This document shows, one piece after another, positions 7,672-15,570 of a stretch of DNA of 64,000 nt (positions are counted from its first letter, which is position 1; each line of letters opens with the position of its first letter). Under the pieces are notes generated by a model. The model searched no databases, was not told where the DNA came from, and worked only from the letters and a program-made list of their open reading frames with translations. Source of the stretch: CALBPI01 sp039821605. Lineage in GTDB: Bacteria; Pseudomonadota; Gammaproteobacteria; Steroidobacterales; Woeseiaceae. The stretch spans positions 186,001-250,000 of the forward strand of contig JBCBNV010000002.1 in NCBI GenBank assembly GCA_039821605.1, read 5' to 3'. The translations under genes and the position numbers were made by a program.

Positions 7672-10600
7672 ATGGGTGCGGACGGCACACTCCGGGGCAG
7701 CAAGACAGCCATGCGCGTGGTCATCGTCACGATGGACACGCACCTGGCGACGGCGACGCAGAATGCGGCGGCGGACCTCGCGCGCGAGTGTCCGGGCCTG
7801 CGGCTGACGTTGCATGCCGCGTCGGAGTGGAGCGCGAGCCCCGCAAAGCTCGAACAGTGCCGTGCCGACATCGCGGCTGCCGACATCGTGGTCGCCACGA
7901 TGTTGTTCATGGAAGACCACTTCAAACCGCTCATCGACGACATTGCCGCCAAGCGCGGTCAGTGCGACGCCGTCATCTGCGCCATGTCGGCCAGCGAGGT
8001 CACCGTGCTCACGAAGATGGGCGACTTCGATATGTCGAAGCCGGCCTCGGGTCCCATGGCGCTGCTCAAGAAGCTGCGTGGAAACAAGAAGAAGGCGCAG
8101 ACGGGTGGCGCCGCACAGATGCGCATGCTGCGCCGTTTGCCCAAGCTGTTGCGCTTCATTCCGGGCACCGCGCAGGATGTGCGCGCCTACTTCTTGACGC
8201 TGCAGTACTGGCTTGGTGGTTCGCGCGAAAACATGGCCAACCTCGTGCGTTTTCTCGCCAGGCGCTACGCGACCGGCCCGCGTGAGGCGCTCACGCAGAA
8301 ACTCGCGCCCGTCGAAGATCCCGTCGCCTATCCCGACGTCGGTCTCTACCACCCGCGCATGCAGGGCCGGATCCACGACGACCTGCGAGCCTTGCCCAAG
8401 CTGCCGCGCGGCACAGCCAGGTCGGGACGGGTCGGTGTGCTCATGCTGCGTTCGTATCTGCTGGGCGGAAACGCCGGGCACTACGATGGCGTCATCGCGG
8501 CGCTCGAGTCACGCGGTCTGGAAGTCGTGCCCGCCTTCGCATCGGGGCTCGATGCGCGGCCGGCCATCGAGCAGTTCTTCATGCACGACGACAAGGTGGT
8601 CGTTGATGCCGTTGTGTCACTGACAGGCTTCTCTCTCGTGGGTGGCCCCGCCTACAACGATGCGGCCGCCGCCGAGGAGATTCTCAAGAAGCTCGACGTG
8701 CCCTACCTCGCCGCGCACCCCGTCGAATTCCAGACACTCGATCAGTGGGGCGGCTCCGCACGCGGGCTGAGTCCCGTCGAGTCGACGATCATGGTGGCCA
8801 TCCCAGAACTCGATGGTGCGACCGCGCCAACGGTGTTCGGTGGTCGCGCGGGCGCGCCCGGCGTCACCTGTCTCGGTTGCTCCCGCGGCTGCACGTTCAG
8901 CCAAGACGACAATCCCCAGGACATGTCGAGCTGCCCCGAGCGCGCCGGCATGCTGGCCGCTCGCATTGCGAAACTCGTAGCGCTGCGTCGTGCGAAGCTT
9001 GCGCAACGCAAGGTTGCGATCGTGCTCTTTAACTTCCCGCCCAATGCGGGCAACACGGGCACGGCGGCCTATCTCGACGTGTTCGGCTCGTTGCACAACA
9101 CGCTGACCGCCATGCGTGAGGCGGGCTACTGCGTCGAGGACCTGCCCGCGGACGCCGACGCGTTGCGCGAGTCCGTCATCGAAGGCAATCGCGCCGAGTA
9201 CGGCGCCGACGCCAACGTCTGTTTTGAAATCGACGCCGACGATCACGTGCGCCGCGAGACCTGGCTCGCCGACATCGAATCGCAGTGGGGCCCCGCGCCC
9301 GGGCGCCACCTCACCTTCGGCAACAAGCTGCTTGGGCTCGGCAAACAGTTCGGCAACGTGATCGTCGCCGTGCAGCCCGCCATGGGTTACGAAGGCGACC
9401 CCATGCGCCTGCTCTTCGAGGGCGGCTTCGCCCCGACGCACGCGTTCTCGGCGTTCTACCGTTTCCTGCGCGAAGACTTCGCGGCCAACGCCGTTCTGCA
9501 CTTCGGCACCCACGGTGCACTCGAGTTCATGCCCGGAAAGCAAACCGGTATGTCGGGCGCCTGCTGGCCCGAGCGGCTCATCGGCGACCTGCCCAACTAC
9601 TACCTCTACGCGGCCAACAACCCGTCCGAGGGCGCCATCGCCAAACGGCGTGCCGCGGCCACGCTCGTGAGCTATCTGACACCGCCCGTCGCCGAAGCCG
9701 GCCTTTACCGCGGCCTGCAGGAACTCAACGATTCGATCGAGCGCTGGCGCAGCCGCGACGCAAATGCCGTCGCCGACCCCGAACTCGCCACGCTGATCCA
9801 GGCCCAGGCGGCCGAGCTCGAGCTTTGCGATGCGAGCCCGGACTGGCCCGAGGCCGACTGGGATGCGCGCATCGGCAAGCTTCGTGACGAACTGCTCGAG
9901 CTTGAGCACACGATGATTCCGCACGGACTGCATATCGTCGGCCGCCCGCCCAACGTCGAGGAGCGCGTCGATCTGCTTTTGGCCATGGCCGATGCGGCCT
10001 ACGGCGTGACACCGGCGCGCGCGTCGCTGCAGGCGCTCGTGGGCGATGGGCTCGACCCCGAACGCGCCGCGCGTCTCGCGGGCCTGCCCGCGGGTCAGGA
10101 CGGCCCCAACATGTTCCGCGAGCTCGCACGATACGACCAACTGCTCGGCCAGGACTCGGAAACCACAGCGCTGCTGCACGCGCTCGACGGCCGCTTCATC
10201 GCGCCCGCGCCCGGTGGCGATGTGCTGCGCACACCGCAGGTCTTGCCGACAGGCCGCAACCTGCACGGCTTCGACCCCTTTCGCATCCCCAGCAACTACG
10301 CGGTGCAGGACGGCCGCCGCCAGGCCGACCGCCTGCTGGCCTGCCACACGACGTCGGGCGAGACGCCGCCCGAATCGATCGCCATGGTGCTTTGGGGCAC
10401 CGATAACCTGAAGAGCGAGGGCGGTCCCATCGCGCAGGCCCTCGCGCTCATGGGCGCGGTGCCGCGCTTCGACAGCTACGGCCGAATCGCAGGCGCCGAG
10501 CTCGTGCCGCTCGACGAGCTCGGGCGTCCCCGCATCGATGTCGTCATGACGTTGTCGGGCATTTTCCGTGACCTCATGCCGCTGCAGATCAAGCTGCTGG

Positions 10601-11448
10601 CCGAGGCCGCCTACCTCGCCGCAGCGGCCGACGAACCCGTCGAGCAGAACTACATCCGCAAGCATGCGCTGGCCTACCAGGCCGAACACGGCTGCTCGCT
10701 CGAGACGGCGGCGCTGCGCGTGTACGGCAACGAAGACGGCGCCTACGGCTCCAACGTCAACTTTCTCGTCGAGAGCGGACGCTGGGGCGACGAGGAGGAA
10801 CTCGCCGAAACCTACTCGCGGCGCAAGGGCTTTGCCTACGGCTGCGACGGCCGCCCGCAGGCGCAGAGCGCGTTGCTGCGGGCCACGCTGGCCGATGTCT
10901 CGCTGACCTACCAGAACCTCGACTCGATCGAGCTCGGTGTCACGACCGTCGACAACTATTTCGACACCCTGGGCGGCATCACGGGGGCGGTAAAGCGCGC
11001 ACGCGGCGGTGACGCGCCGCCCGTCTACATCGGCGACCAGACGCGCGGCGAGGGCACGGTGCGCACACTCAGTGAACAGGTCGCACTCGAGACCCGTACG
11101 CGCATGCTCAATCCCAAGTGGCACGAGGGCATGCTCGAGCACGGCTACGAGGGCGTGCGCCAGATCGAAGTGCACATGACGAACACGATGGGCTGGTCGG
11201 CAACGACGGGTCAGGTGCAGCCCTGGGTGTACCAGAAGCTCACCGAGACCTTCGTGCTCGACGAGGCCATGCGCGAGCGTATCGCCGCGCTCAACCCGAC
11301 GGCCTCGAGCCGGTTTGCGAACCGGCTGCTCGAAGCCTCGGACCGCAACTTCTGGCAGCCCGACGCCGACACGCTGGCCGCACTCGAAGCGGCCACCGAA
11401 GAACTCGAAGACCGCGTCGAGGGCATCACGCCGCAAGTCGCGTCCTGA
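7672..11448 (+). CDS. bchH: Magnesium chelatase large subunit BchH
   Basis: Porphyrin-binding subunit that, with BchI and BchD, inserts Mg2+ into protoporphyrin IX, the first committed step of (bacterio)chlorophyll synthesis. From 7672 it has 1258 residues, normal for BchH and with the small extension before MRVVIVTMDTHLA that BchH proteins usually show; the ATG at 7711 is the alternative. BchH-like stretches include VVATMLFMEDHFKPL, MLRRLPKLLRFIPGTAQDVR (~150-165), the C-x2-C region CLGCSRGCTFSQDD, HFGTHGALEFMPGKQTGMSG (~620-640) and NNPSEGAIAKRRAAATLVSYLTPP. These fit BchH better than the related CobN. No bchI, bchD or other pigment gene is nearby. A purine-rich GGGGCGAAG precedes 7672. Confidence 0.93.
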   Translation: MGADGTLRGSKTAMRVVIVTMDTHLATATQNAAADLARECPGLRLTLHAASEWSASPAKLEQCRADIAAADIVVATMLFMEDHFKPLIDDIAAKRGQCDAVICAMSASEVTVLTKMGDFDMSKPASGPMALLKKLRGNKKKAQTGGAAQMRMLRRLPKLLRFIPGTAQDVRAYFLTLQYWLGGSRENMANLVRFLARRYATGPREALTQKLAPVEDPVAYPDVGLYHPRMQGRIHDDLRALPKLPRGTARSGRVGVLMLRSYLLGGNAGHYDGVIAALESRGLEVVPAFASGLDARPAIEQFFMHDDKVVVDAVVSLTGFSLVGGPAYNDAAAAEEILKKLDVPYLAAHPVEFQTLDQWGGSARGLSPVESTIMVAIPELDGATAPTVFGGRAGAPGVTCLGCSRGCTFSQDDNPQDMSSCPERAGMLAARIAKLVALRRAKLAQRKVAIVLFNFPPNAGNTGTAAYLDVFGSLHNTLTAMREAGYCVEDLPADADALRESVIEGNRAEYGADANVCFEIDADDHVRRETWLADIESQWGPAPGRHLTFGNKLLGLGKQFGNVIVAVQPAMGYEGDPMRLLFEGGFAPTHAFSAFYRFLREDFAANAVLHFGTHGALEFMPGKQTGMSGACWPERLIGDLPNYYLYAANNPSEGAIAKRRAAATLVSYLTPPVAEAGLYRGLQELNDSIERWRSRDANAVADPELATLIQAQAAELELCDASPDWPEADWDARIGKLRDELLELEHTMIPHGLHIVGRPPNVEERVDLLLAMADAAYGVTPARASLQALVGDGLDPERAARLAGLPAGQDGPNMFRELARYDQLLGQDSETTALLHALDGRFIAPAPGGDVLRTPQVLPTGRNLHGFDPFRIPSNYAVQDGRRQADRLLACHTTSGETPPESIAMVLWGTDNLKSEGGPIAQALALMGAVPRFDSYGRIAGAELVPLDELGRPRIDVVMTLSGIFRDLMPLQIKLLAEAAYLAAAADEPVEQNYIRKHALAYQAEHGCSLETAALRVYGNEDGAYGSNVNFLVESGRWGDEEELAETYSRRKGFAYGCDGRPQAQSALLRATLADVSLTYQNLDSIELGVTTVDNYFDTLGGITGAVKRARGGDAPPVYIGDQTRGEGTVRTLSEQVALETRTRMLNPKWHEGMLEHGYEGVRQIEVHMTNTMGWSATTGQVQPWVYQKLTETFVLDEAMRERIAALNPTASSRFANRLLEASDRNFWQPDADTLAALEAATEELEDRVEGITPQVAS

Positions 11449-11472
11449 CGCAGGCCGCGCTGGCGCATCGCG

Positions 11473-11478
11473 TATACT
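11473..11478 (+). promoter_or_regulatory. -10-like TATACT six bases before a start codon
   Basis: TATACT is followed by six bases and then the ATG at 11485. Transcription starting at the usual distance from a -10 box would begin at or within a base or two of the ATG, so a leaderless transcript is possible. There is no Shine-Dalgarno sequence before this ATG. A convincing -35 box was not found. Confidence 0.4.
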
Positions 11479-11484
11479 CGCGCG

Positions 11485-12648
11485 ATGGCCAAAGACACTG
11501 ATGACCACGACGCAGCCGCGCTTGAATCGCGCATCGCGTCGGGCCTGCATTTCGCCGATGCTGAGACGGGCGCCGTCATGCCGCCCATCCACCTGGCCAC
11601 GACCTACGCGCGCGACGCCGACTACGCGTTGCCCGACCCGGGCGTTGGCTATTCGCGCGACGAGAACCCCACCTACCGTGTGCCCGAGCACATGCTCGCC
11701 GAGCTCGAAGCGGGCGCCGATGCCTTGCTGTTCGCCTCGGGCATGGCGGCCGCGACGGCCGTGTTCCGTGCGCTGACGCCCGGCGACCGCGTTGTGGTGC
11801 CCGACGTCATGTATTGGGGGTTGCGGCACTGGATCGAGACCTTCGCCGAGACCTGGGGCCTGGAGCGCGTCACCTACGTCACCTCGGATCCCGATTCGCT
11901 GGCACAGGGCATCACACCGGGTACCCGCCTGGTCTGGGTCGAGACACCTTCGAATCCACTCTGGGACACCACCGATCTCGCGCGTGCCGCGGCGCTCGCG
12001 CGCGCCGCGGGGGCGATGCTGGCCGTGGATTCCACGGTGGCCACGCCCGTGCACACGCAACCCATCCAGCTCGGCGCCGACATCGTCATGCACTCGGCAA
12101 CGAAGGCGCTCAACGGGCACAGCGACGTGCTCGCGGGCGCGCTCGTCTGCCGCGAGCGCAACGCATTCTGGGAACGCATTGCCACCGAGCGCGGCGAGGG
12201 CGGTGCGGTGTGCGGCGCCTTCGAGGCCTGGCTCTTGCAGCGGGGGATGCGCACGCTGTTCCTTCGTCAGCGACGTGCGAGCGAGAATGCCCAGGCCATC
12301 GCCGAGGTGCTTCAGGCGCACCCCAACGTGGAACGCGTCCGTTACCCGGGGCTTGCCGACGATCCCGGGCACGCCGTGGCAGCCCAGCAGATGCGCGACG
12401 GCTTCGGGTCGATGCTGTCATTCATGGTGCGCGGTGGCCGCGACGCGGCCCTGGCCGTCGCTGCCCGGTTGCGGCTGTTCGCGCGGGCGACCTCGCTGGG
12501 CGGCGTCGAGAGCCTTGTCGAGCACCGTGCCACGATCGAGGGTCCGGACAGCCCGATTCCTGATAACCTGCTGCGCCTGTCGGTTGGTATCGAAGTCGCG
12601 GACGACCTCATTGTCGATCTTGCGCAGGCGCTCGACGCCCTGGACTGA
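11485..12648 (+). CDS. Cystathionine gamma-synthase/lyase family PLP enzyme
   Basis: Fold-type I PLP-dependent enzyme of the Cys/Met metabolism family (387 residues, usual length). Seen: the PLP phosphate-binding segment LLFASGMAAATAVFRAL near residues 75-95, the tyrosine-containing loop, the cofactor Asp in GAMLAVDSTVATPV near 180-190, and the Schiff-base lysine in HSATKALNGHSDVLAGALV near 205. Members act on cystathionine, O-acyl-homoserine or methionine; the exact reaction cannot be fixed from the sequence. It follows bchH by 36 bases on the same strand and precedes the HAD/PlsC gene. The TATACT just upstream suggests its own promoter. Confidence 0.88.
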   Translation: MAKDTDDHDAAALESRIASGLHFADAETGAVMPPIHLATTYARDADYALPDPGVGYSRDENPTYRVPEHMLAELEAGADALLFASGMAAATAVFRALTPGDRVVVPDVMYWGLRHWIETFAETWGLERVTYVTSDPDSLAQGITPGTRLVWVETPSNPLWDTTDLARAAALARAAGAMLAVDSTVATPVHTQPIQLGADIVMHSATKALNGHSDVLAGALVCRERNAFWERIATERGEGGAVCGAFEAWLLQRGMRTLFLRQRRASENAQAIAEVLQAHPNVERVRYPGLADDPGHAVAAQQMRDGFGSMLSFMVRGGRDAALAVAARLRLFARATSLGGVESLVEHRATIEGPDSPIPDNLLRLSVGIEVADDLIVDLAQALDALD

Positions 12649-12663
12649 GAATTTGAAGCGCCC

Positions 12664-14091
12664 ATGAAGCTCTACCGAAAGATCACGCGCGAAATCGACG
12701 AGGCCCCGAAGGGCCCCGAGATTGCAGCCCTGTTCGATTTCGACGGCACGCTGATTGCGGGCTTCTCGGTGTTCTCGTTCTTCCGCGAGCAGTTTCTGCG
12801 CGGTGAGTTGTCGCGCGGTCAGGTCATGCAGCTGGCCGCTGCGGGCGCCGGTTACGGCATGGGCAACCTGGGCTTCTCGGGATTGCTCGTCGCAAGCGCC
12901 CGCATGATGCGGGGGCTCACCGTCGAGCAGTTCGAGACGCTGGGCCGCGAGGTGTTCGAGAAGCACATCGCCAAGGTGATCTACCCCGAAGCGCGCGCGC
13001 TCGTCGAGGCCCACCAGAAGCGCGGCCACACGGTGGCCATCGTGTCCTCGGCGACGCGGTTCCAGGTTGAAGACGCCGCCGAGATCCTGGGTATCGAACA
13101 TGTGCTTTGCAGCGAGCTCGAGTCTGAAGACGGCGTCTTCACGGGCGAGATTGTGCGGCCCACGTGCTGGGGCGAGGGCAAGGTCACGGCGGCGGAGACG
13201 CTGGCGGCCGAGCTCGGTCTCGACCTGGACCGGAGCTACTTCTACTCCGACAGCAACGACGATTTACCGTTGCTCGATCGCGTCGGCAACCCGCGGCCAC
13301 TCAACCCGAACCCGAAACTGGTCGAGGCCTCCGAAGCACGCGGCTGGCCCATTCGCCGCTTCGCGAGTCGCGGGCGCCCGCGCCCGACGGACCTGCTGCG
13401 CACGGCCGCGGCAACGGGCAGCATGATTCCGTCGTTTCTTGCGGGTCTGCCCATCTGGGCACTGACGGGCTCGAAGCAGGAAGGGCTCAACTTCTCGATG
13501 AGCCTGTTTGCCGACGTCGCCAGTGCGTTCATCGGGCTCAACCTCGATGTCGAGGGCGAGGCGCACCTCTGGGAGCACCGCCCGGCCGTGTTCGTGTTCA
13601 ACCACCAGAGCCAGGCCGACGTGGTAATCATCACACGCCTGCTGCGCCGCGACCTCGCGGGCGTGGGCAAGAAGGAAATCGCCAAGGTGCCCGTGCTGGG
13701 CCAGATCATGCAGTTCGCGGGCACGGTCATGATCGATCGCAGCGACGCGACCAAGGCCGTCGAATCGATGCGTCGCCTTGTCGACACGATCCGTGTCGAG
13801 GGCAAATCGGTCGCAATGGCGCCCGAGGGCACGCGCACGGTGTCGACGCGGCTGGGGTCGTTCAAGAAGGGCGCGTTCCACCTGGCGCAGCAGGCCGGTG
13901 TGCCGATCGTGCCCATTGTCATTCGCAACGCGCTGGATGTGTCGCCCAAGGGTGACCTGCTGTTTCACCCGGCAACCGTGGGCGTCACGGTGCTCGAGCC
14001 CGTCGATACCAGCGCCTGGACACCCGAGACCATGGACGAACACGTGGCCGACGTGCGGCAGCGCTTCCTTGTCGCGCTGGAGCAGGAATAG
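12664..14091 (+). CDS. HAD-IB phosphatase fused to PlsC-type acyltransferase
   Basis: Bifunctional 475-residue protein. Residues ~20-225 form a HAD subfamily IB phosphatase (DFDGTLI with nucleophile Asp near residue 25, SSATR motif II near 125, and YSDSNDDLPLLD motif III/IV near 197). Residues ~300-470 form a 1-acyl-glycerol-3-phosphate acyltransferase: NHQSQAD is the HX4D catalytic motif near 315, and APEGTRT near 385 is the PlsC EGTRS motif. The fused pair is known in actinobacterial and proteobacterial PlsC homologues. It may make phosphatidate and also dephosphorylate a lipid intermediate. The stop shares one base with the GTG of the following lipase gene. Confidence 0.9.
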   Translation: MKLYRKITREIDEAPKGPEIAALFDFDGTLIAGFSVFSFFREQFLRGELSRGQVMQLAAAGAGYGMGNLGFSGLLVASARMMRGLTVEQFETLGREVFEKHIAKVIYPEARALVEAHQKRGHTVAIVSSATRFQVEDAAEILGIEHVLCSELESEDGVFTGEIVRPTCWGEGKVTAAETLAAELGLDLDRSYFYSDSNDDLPLLDRVGNPRPLNPNPKLVEASEARGWPIRRFASRGRPRPTDLLRTAAATGSMIPSFLAGLPIWALTGSKQEGLNFSMSLFADVASAFIGLNLDVEGEAHLWEHRPAVFVFNHQSQADVVIITRLLRRDLAGVGKKEIAKVPVLGQIMQFAGTVMIDRSDATKAVESMRRLVDTIRVEGKSVAMAPEGTRTVSTRLGSFKKGAFHLAQQAGVPIVPIVIRNALDVSPKGDLLFHPATVGVTVLEPVDTSAWTPETMDEHVADVRQRFLVALEQE

Positions 14092-14909
14092 TGCCGCACG
14101 AGTCCGGCACGCTCGAATCGCGGCTGATCTGGCAGTCGTGGCAGCCCGAATCGCCCAAGGCCGTTGTGCTCATCGCGCACGGCCTGGCCGAGCATGGCGG
14201 GCGTTACACGCACGTGGCCGACGCGCTGACGCAGGCCGGCTACGCCGTGTTTGCGATCGACCACGCGGGCCACGGTCAGTCGCCGGGCAAACGCGGTGGG
14301 GTCTACGACTTCAATGTGTTTATCGAGGGCATGCTCGAGCTCGACCGCCACGCGCGCGTCGCCTTGCCCGGTCTGCCGGTGACGCTGCTCGGGCACAGCA
14401 TGGGCGGCCTGATTGCGGCGCTTACGGCGTTGCGCGATCCGGACCGATTCAAGACGCTGGTGCTGTCTGGCCCGGCCGTCATCGCGGTCGATCCGCCGCC
14501 CGCCTGGCAGGAAGCCATCGTGCGTTTTCTGGCGCGCGTCGCACCGGGCCTGGGTGCCCTGGCGCTCGATTCGAATGAGATCAGCTGCGATCCCAAGGTC
14601 GTGCAGGCCTACCTCGACGATCCGCTGGTCTACAACGGCAAGGTGCCCGCCGGGCTCGTCGTGGCGATTTTCGATGCCATGGCGGACCTGCGTGAGCGCG
14701 CCGCGCGGCTGACACTGCCCTTGCTCGTCATGCACGGCAGCGAGGACAAGCTCACGGCCCCCGAGGGCTCAACGCTCGTGCACGAGCAGGCTGGATCCGC
14801 AGACAAGACGATCAGGATGTGGCGCGGGCTCAAGCACGAGATCTTCAACGAGCCCGAGCAGGCCGAGGTGCTGGCCGAGATGACGGAGTGGCTCGACGCG
14901 CGCCACTAG
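14091..14909 (+). CDS. Alpha/beta hydrolase, monoacylglycerol lipase-like
   Basis: A 272-residue serine hydrolase of the Hydrolase_4 family. Oxyanion-hole HG in VVLIAHGLAEHGGRY near residue 28, nucleophile elbow GHSMGGLIAALTA near residue 102, then LLVMHGSEDKLTAPEG (catalytic Asp near 222) and GLKHEIFNEPE (catalytic His near 253). These motifs are those of monoglyceride lipases, which release glycerol and fatty acid. It starts at a GTG that overlaps the last base of the HAD/PlsC stop codon, so the two are translationally coupled and presumably work on the same glycerolipids. Confidence 0.88.
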   Translation: MPHESGTLESRLIWQSWQPESPKAVVLIAHGLAEHGGRYTHVADALTQAGYAVFAIDHAGHGQSPGKRGGVYDFNVFIEGMLELDRHARVALPGLPVTLLGHSMGGLIAALTALRDPDRFKTLVLSGPAVIAVDPPPAWQEAIVRFLARVAPGLGALALDSNEISCDPKVVQAYLDDPLVYNGKVPAGLVVAIFDAMADLRERAARLTLPLLVMHGSEDKLTAPEGSTLVHEQAGSADKTIRMWRGLKHEIFNEPEQAEVLAEMTEWLDARH

Positions 14910-14927
14910 CGCCTGTTTTGGGGCGCG

Positions 14928-15548
14928 TTACTCGAGTGCGGCCCGCGCCGCCTCGAGCGTGAGCTCGCCGGCTTCGAGTTTCGACAAGACGTCGATGATG
15001 ACCTTGGCCTCTTCGGCGTCCATCTCGCCCACGTGCGTGTTGATGAGTTCGCCCTCGGCGCTGAGCACGAGCGTGAACGGCAGACCCTTGAGTGGCACGC
15101 CGAAGGCCTCGGCCGCGGCAATAACCTCGACCTCGCCCACGAGCACGGGGTAGTTGAAGTCGGTCTCCGCCGCGTAGGCAATCACCGCGTCCATCTCGTC
15201 GTGCGCGATGCCGATGACCTGCAGGCCCTCGGGCTGCTGCGCGGTTTGCAGCGACTTGAGCAACGGAATCTCACGCCGGCAGGGTGCGCACCACGTGGCC
15301 CAGAAGTTCACAAGCCGGGGTTGACCCTGCCAGTCCTCGACGCTGTTGCTGCCGCCCGCCATGTTGGCCAGCGTGACAAGGGAATTGGCCGCATGCGCGC
15401 CCGAGGCGGCCGCCGCCATCTGCTCGTCGAGCGGAACGGGCGTCGCGATCTCTACAGGTGCGGGCTGATTGCCGACGACGAAGCTCGTGACGAGCCCGGC
15501 CGCACCAGCCAGCCCGAGGACTGCGGTGTAGATAACGAGTTTCTGCAT
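14928..15548 (-). CDS. TlpA/ResA-like membrane-anchored thioredoxin
   Basis: Envelope thiol-disulfide oxidoreductase of about 206 residues. The first ~22 residues (MQKLVIYTAVLGLAGAAGLV) are an uncleaved anchor or signal; the thioredoxin fold follows with the active site NFWATWCAPCRREIPLL near residues 98-113 and the cis-proline segment GVPLKGLPFTLVL near 165. The CAPC motif and WATWC context are typical of TlpA/ResA proteins that reduce apocytochrome c or other periplasmic cysteines. ATG at 15548 is chosen because it gives a clean anchor. It lies directly downstream of dsbD, its probable electron donor, on the same strand. Confidence 0.88.
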   Translation of the reverse strand: MQKLVIYTAVLGLAGAAGLVTSFVVGNQPAPVEIATPVPLDEQMAAAASGAHAANSLVTLANMAGGSNSVEDWQGQPRLVNFWATWCAPCRREIPLLKSLQTAQQPEGLQVIGIAHDEMDAVIAYAAETDFNYPVLVGEVEVIAAAEAFGVPLKGLPFTLVLSAEGELINTHVGEMDAEEAKVIIDVLSKLEAGELTLEAARAALE

Positions 15549-15570
15549 GCGCCCATGATAGCGCGAAGCG

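Noticed and set aside
8617..12372. Open frame of about 1250 codons opposite bchH and the PLP enzyme gene
   Set aside because: It is antisense to two clear genes and its sequence (long Arg/Gly/His-rich runs, no domain) is what high-GC third positions create. No ribosome site or homology is apparent.
14910..14927. Terminator between the lipase and TlpA-like genes
   Set aside because: Only a short GCGCC/GGCGC pairing is possible in the 18-base gap and there is no T tract after it on either strand.
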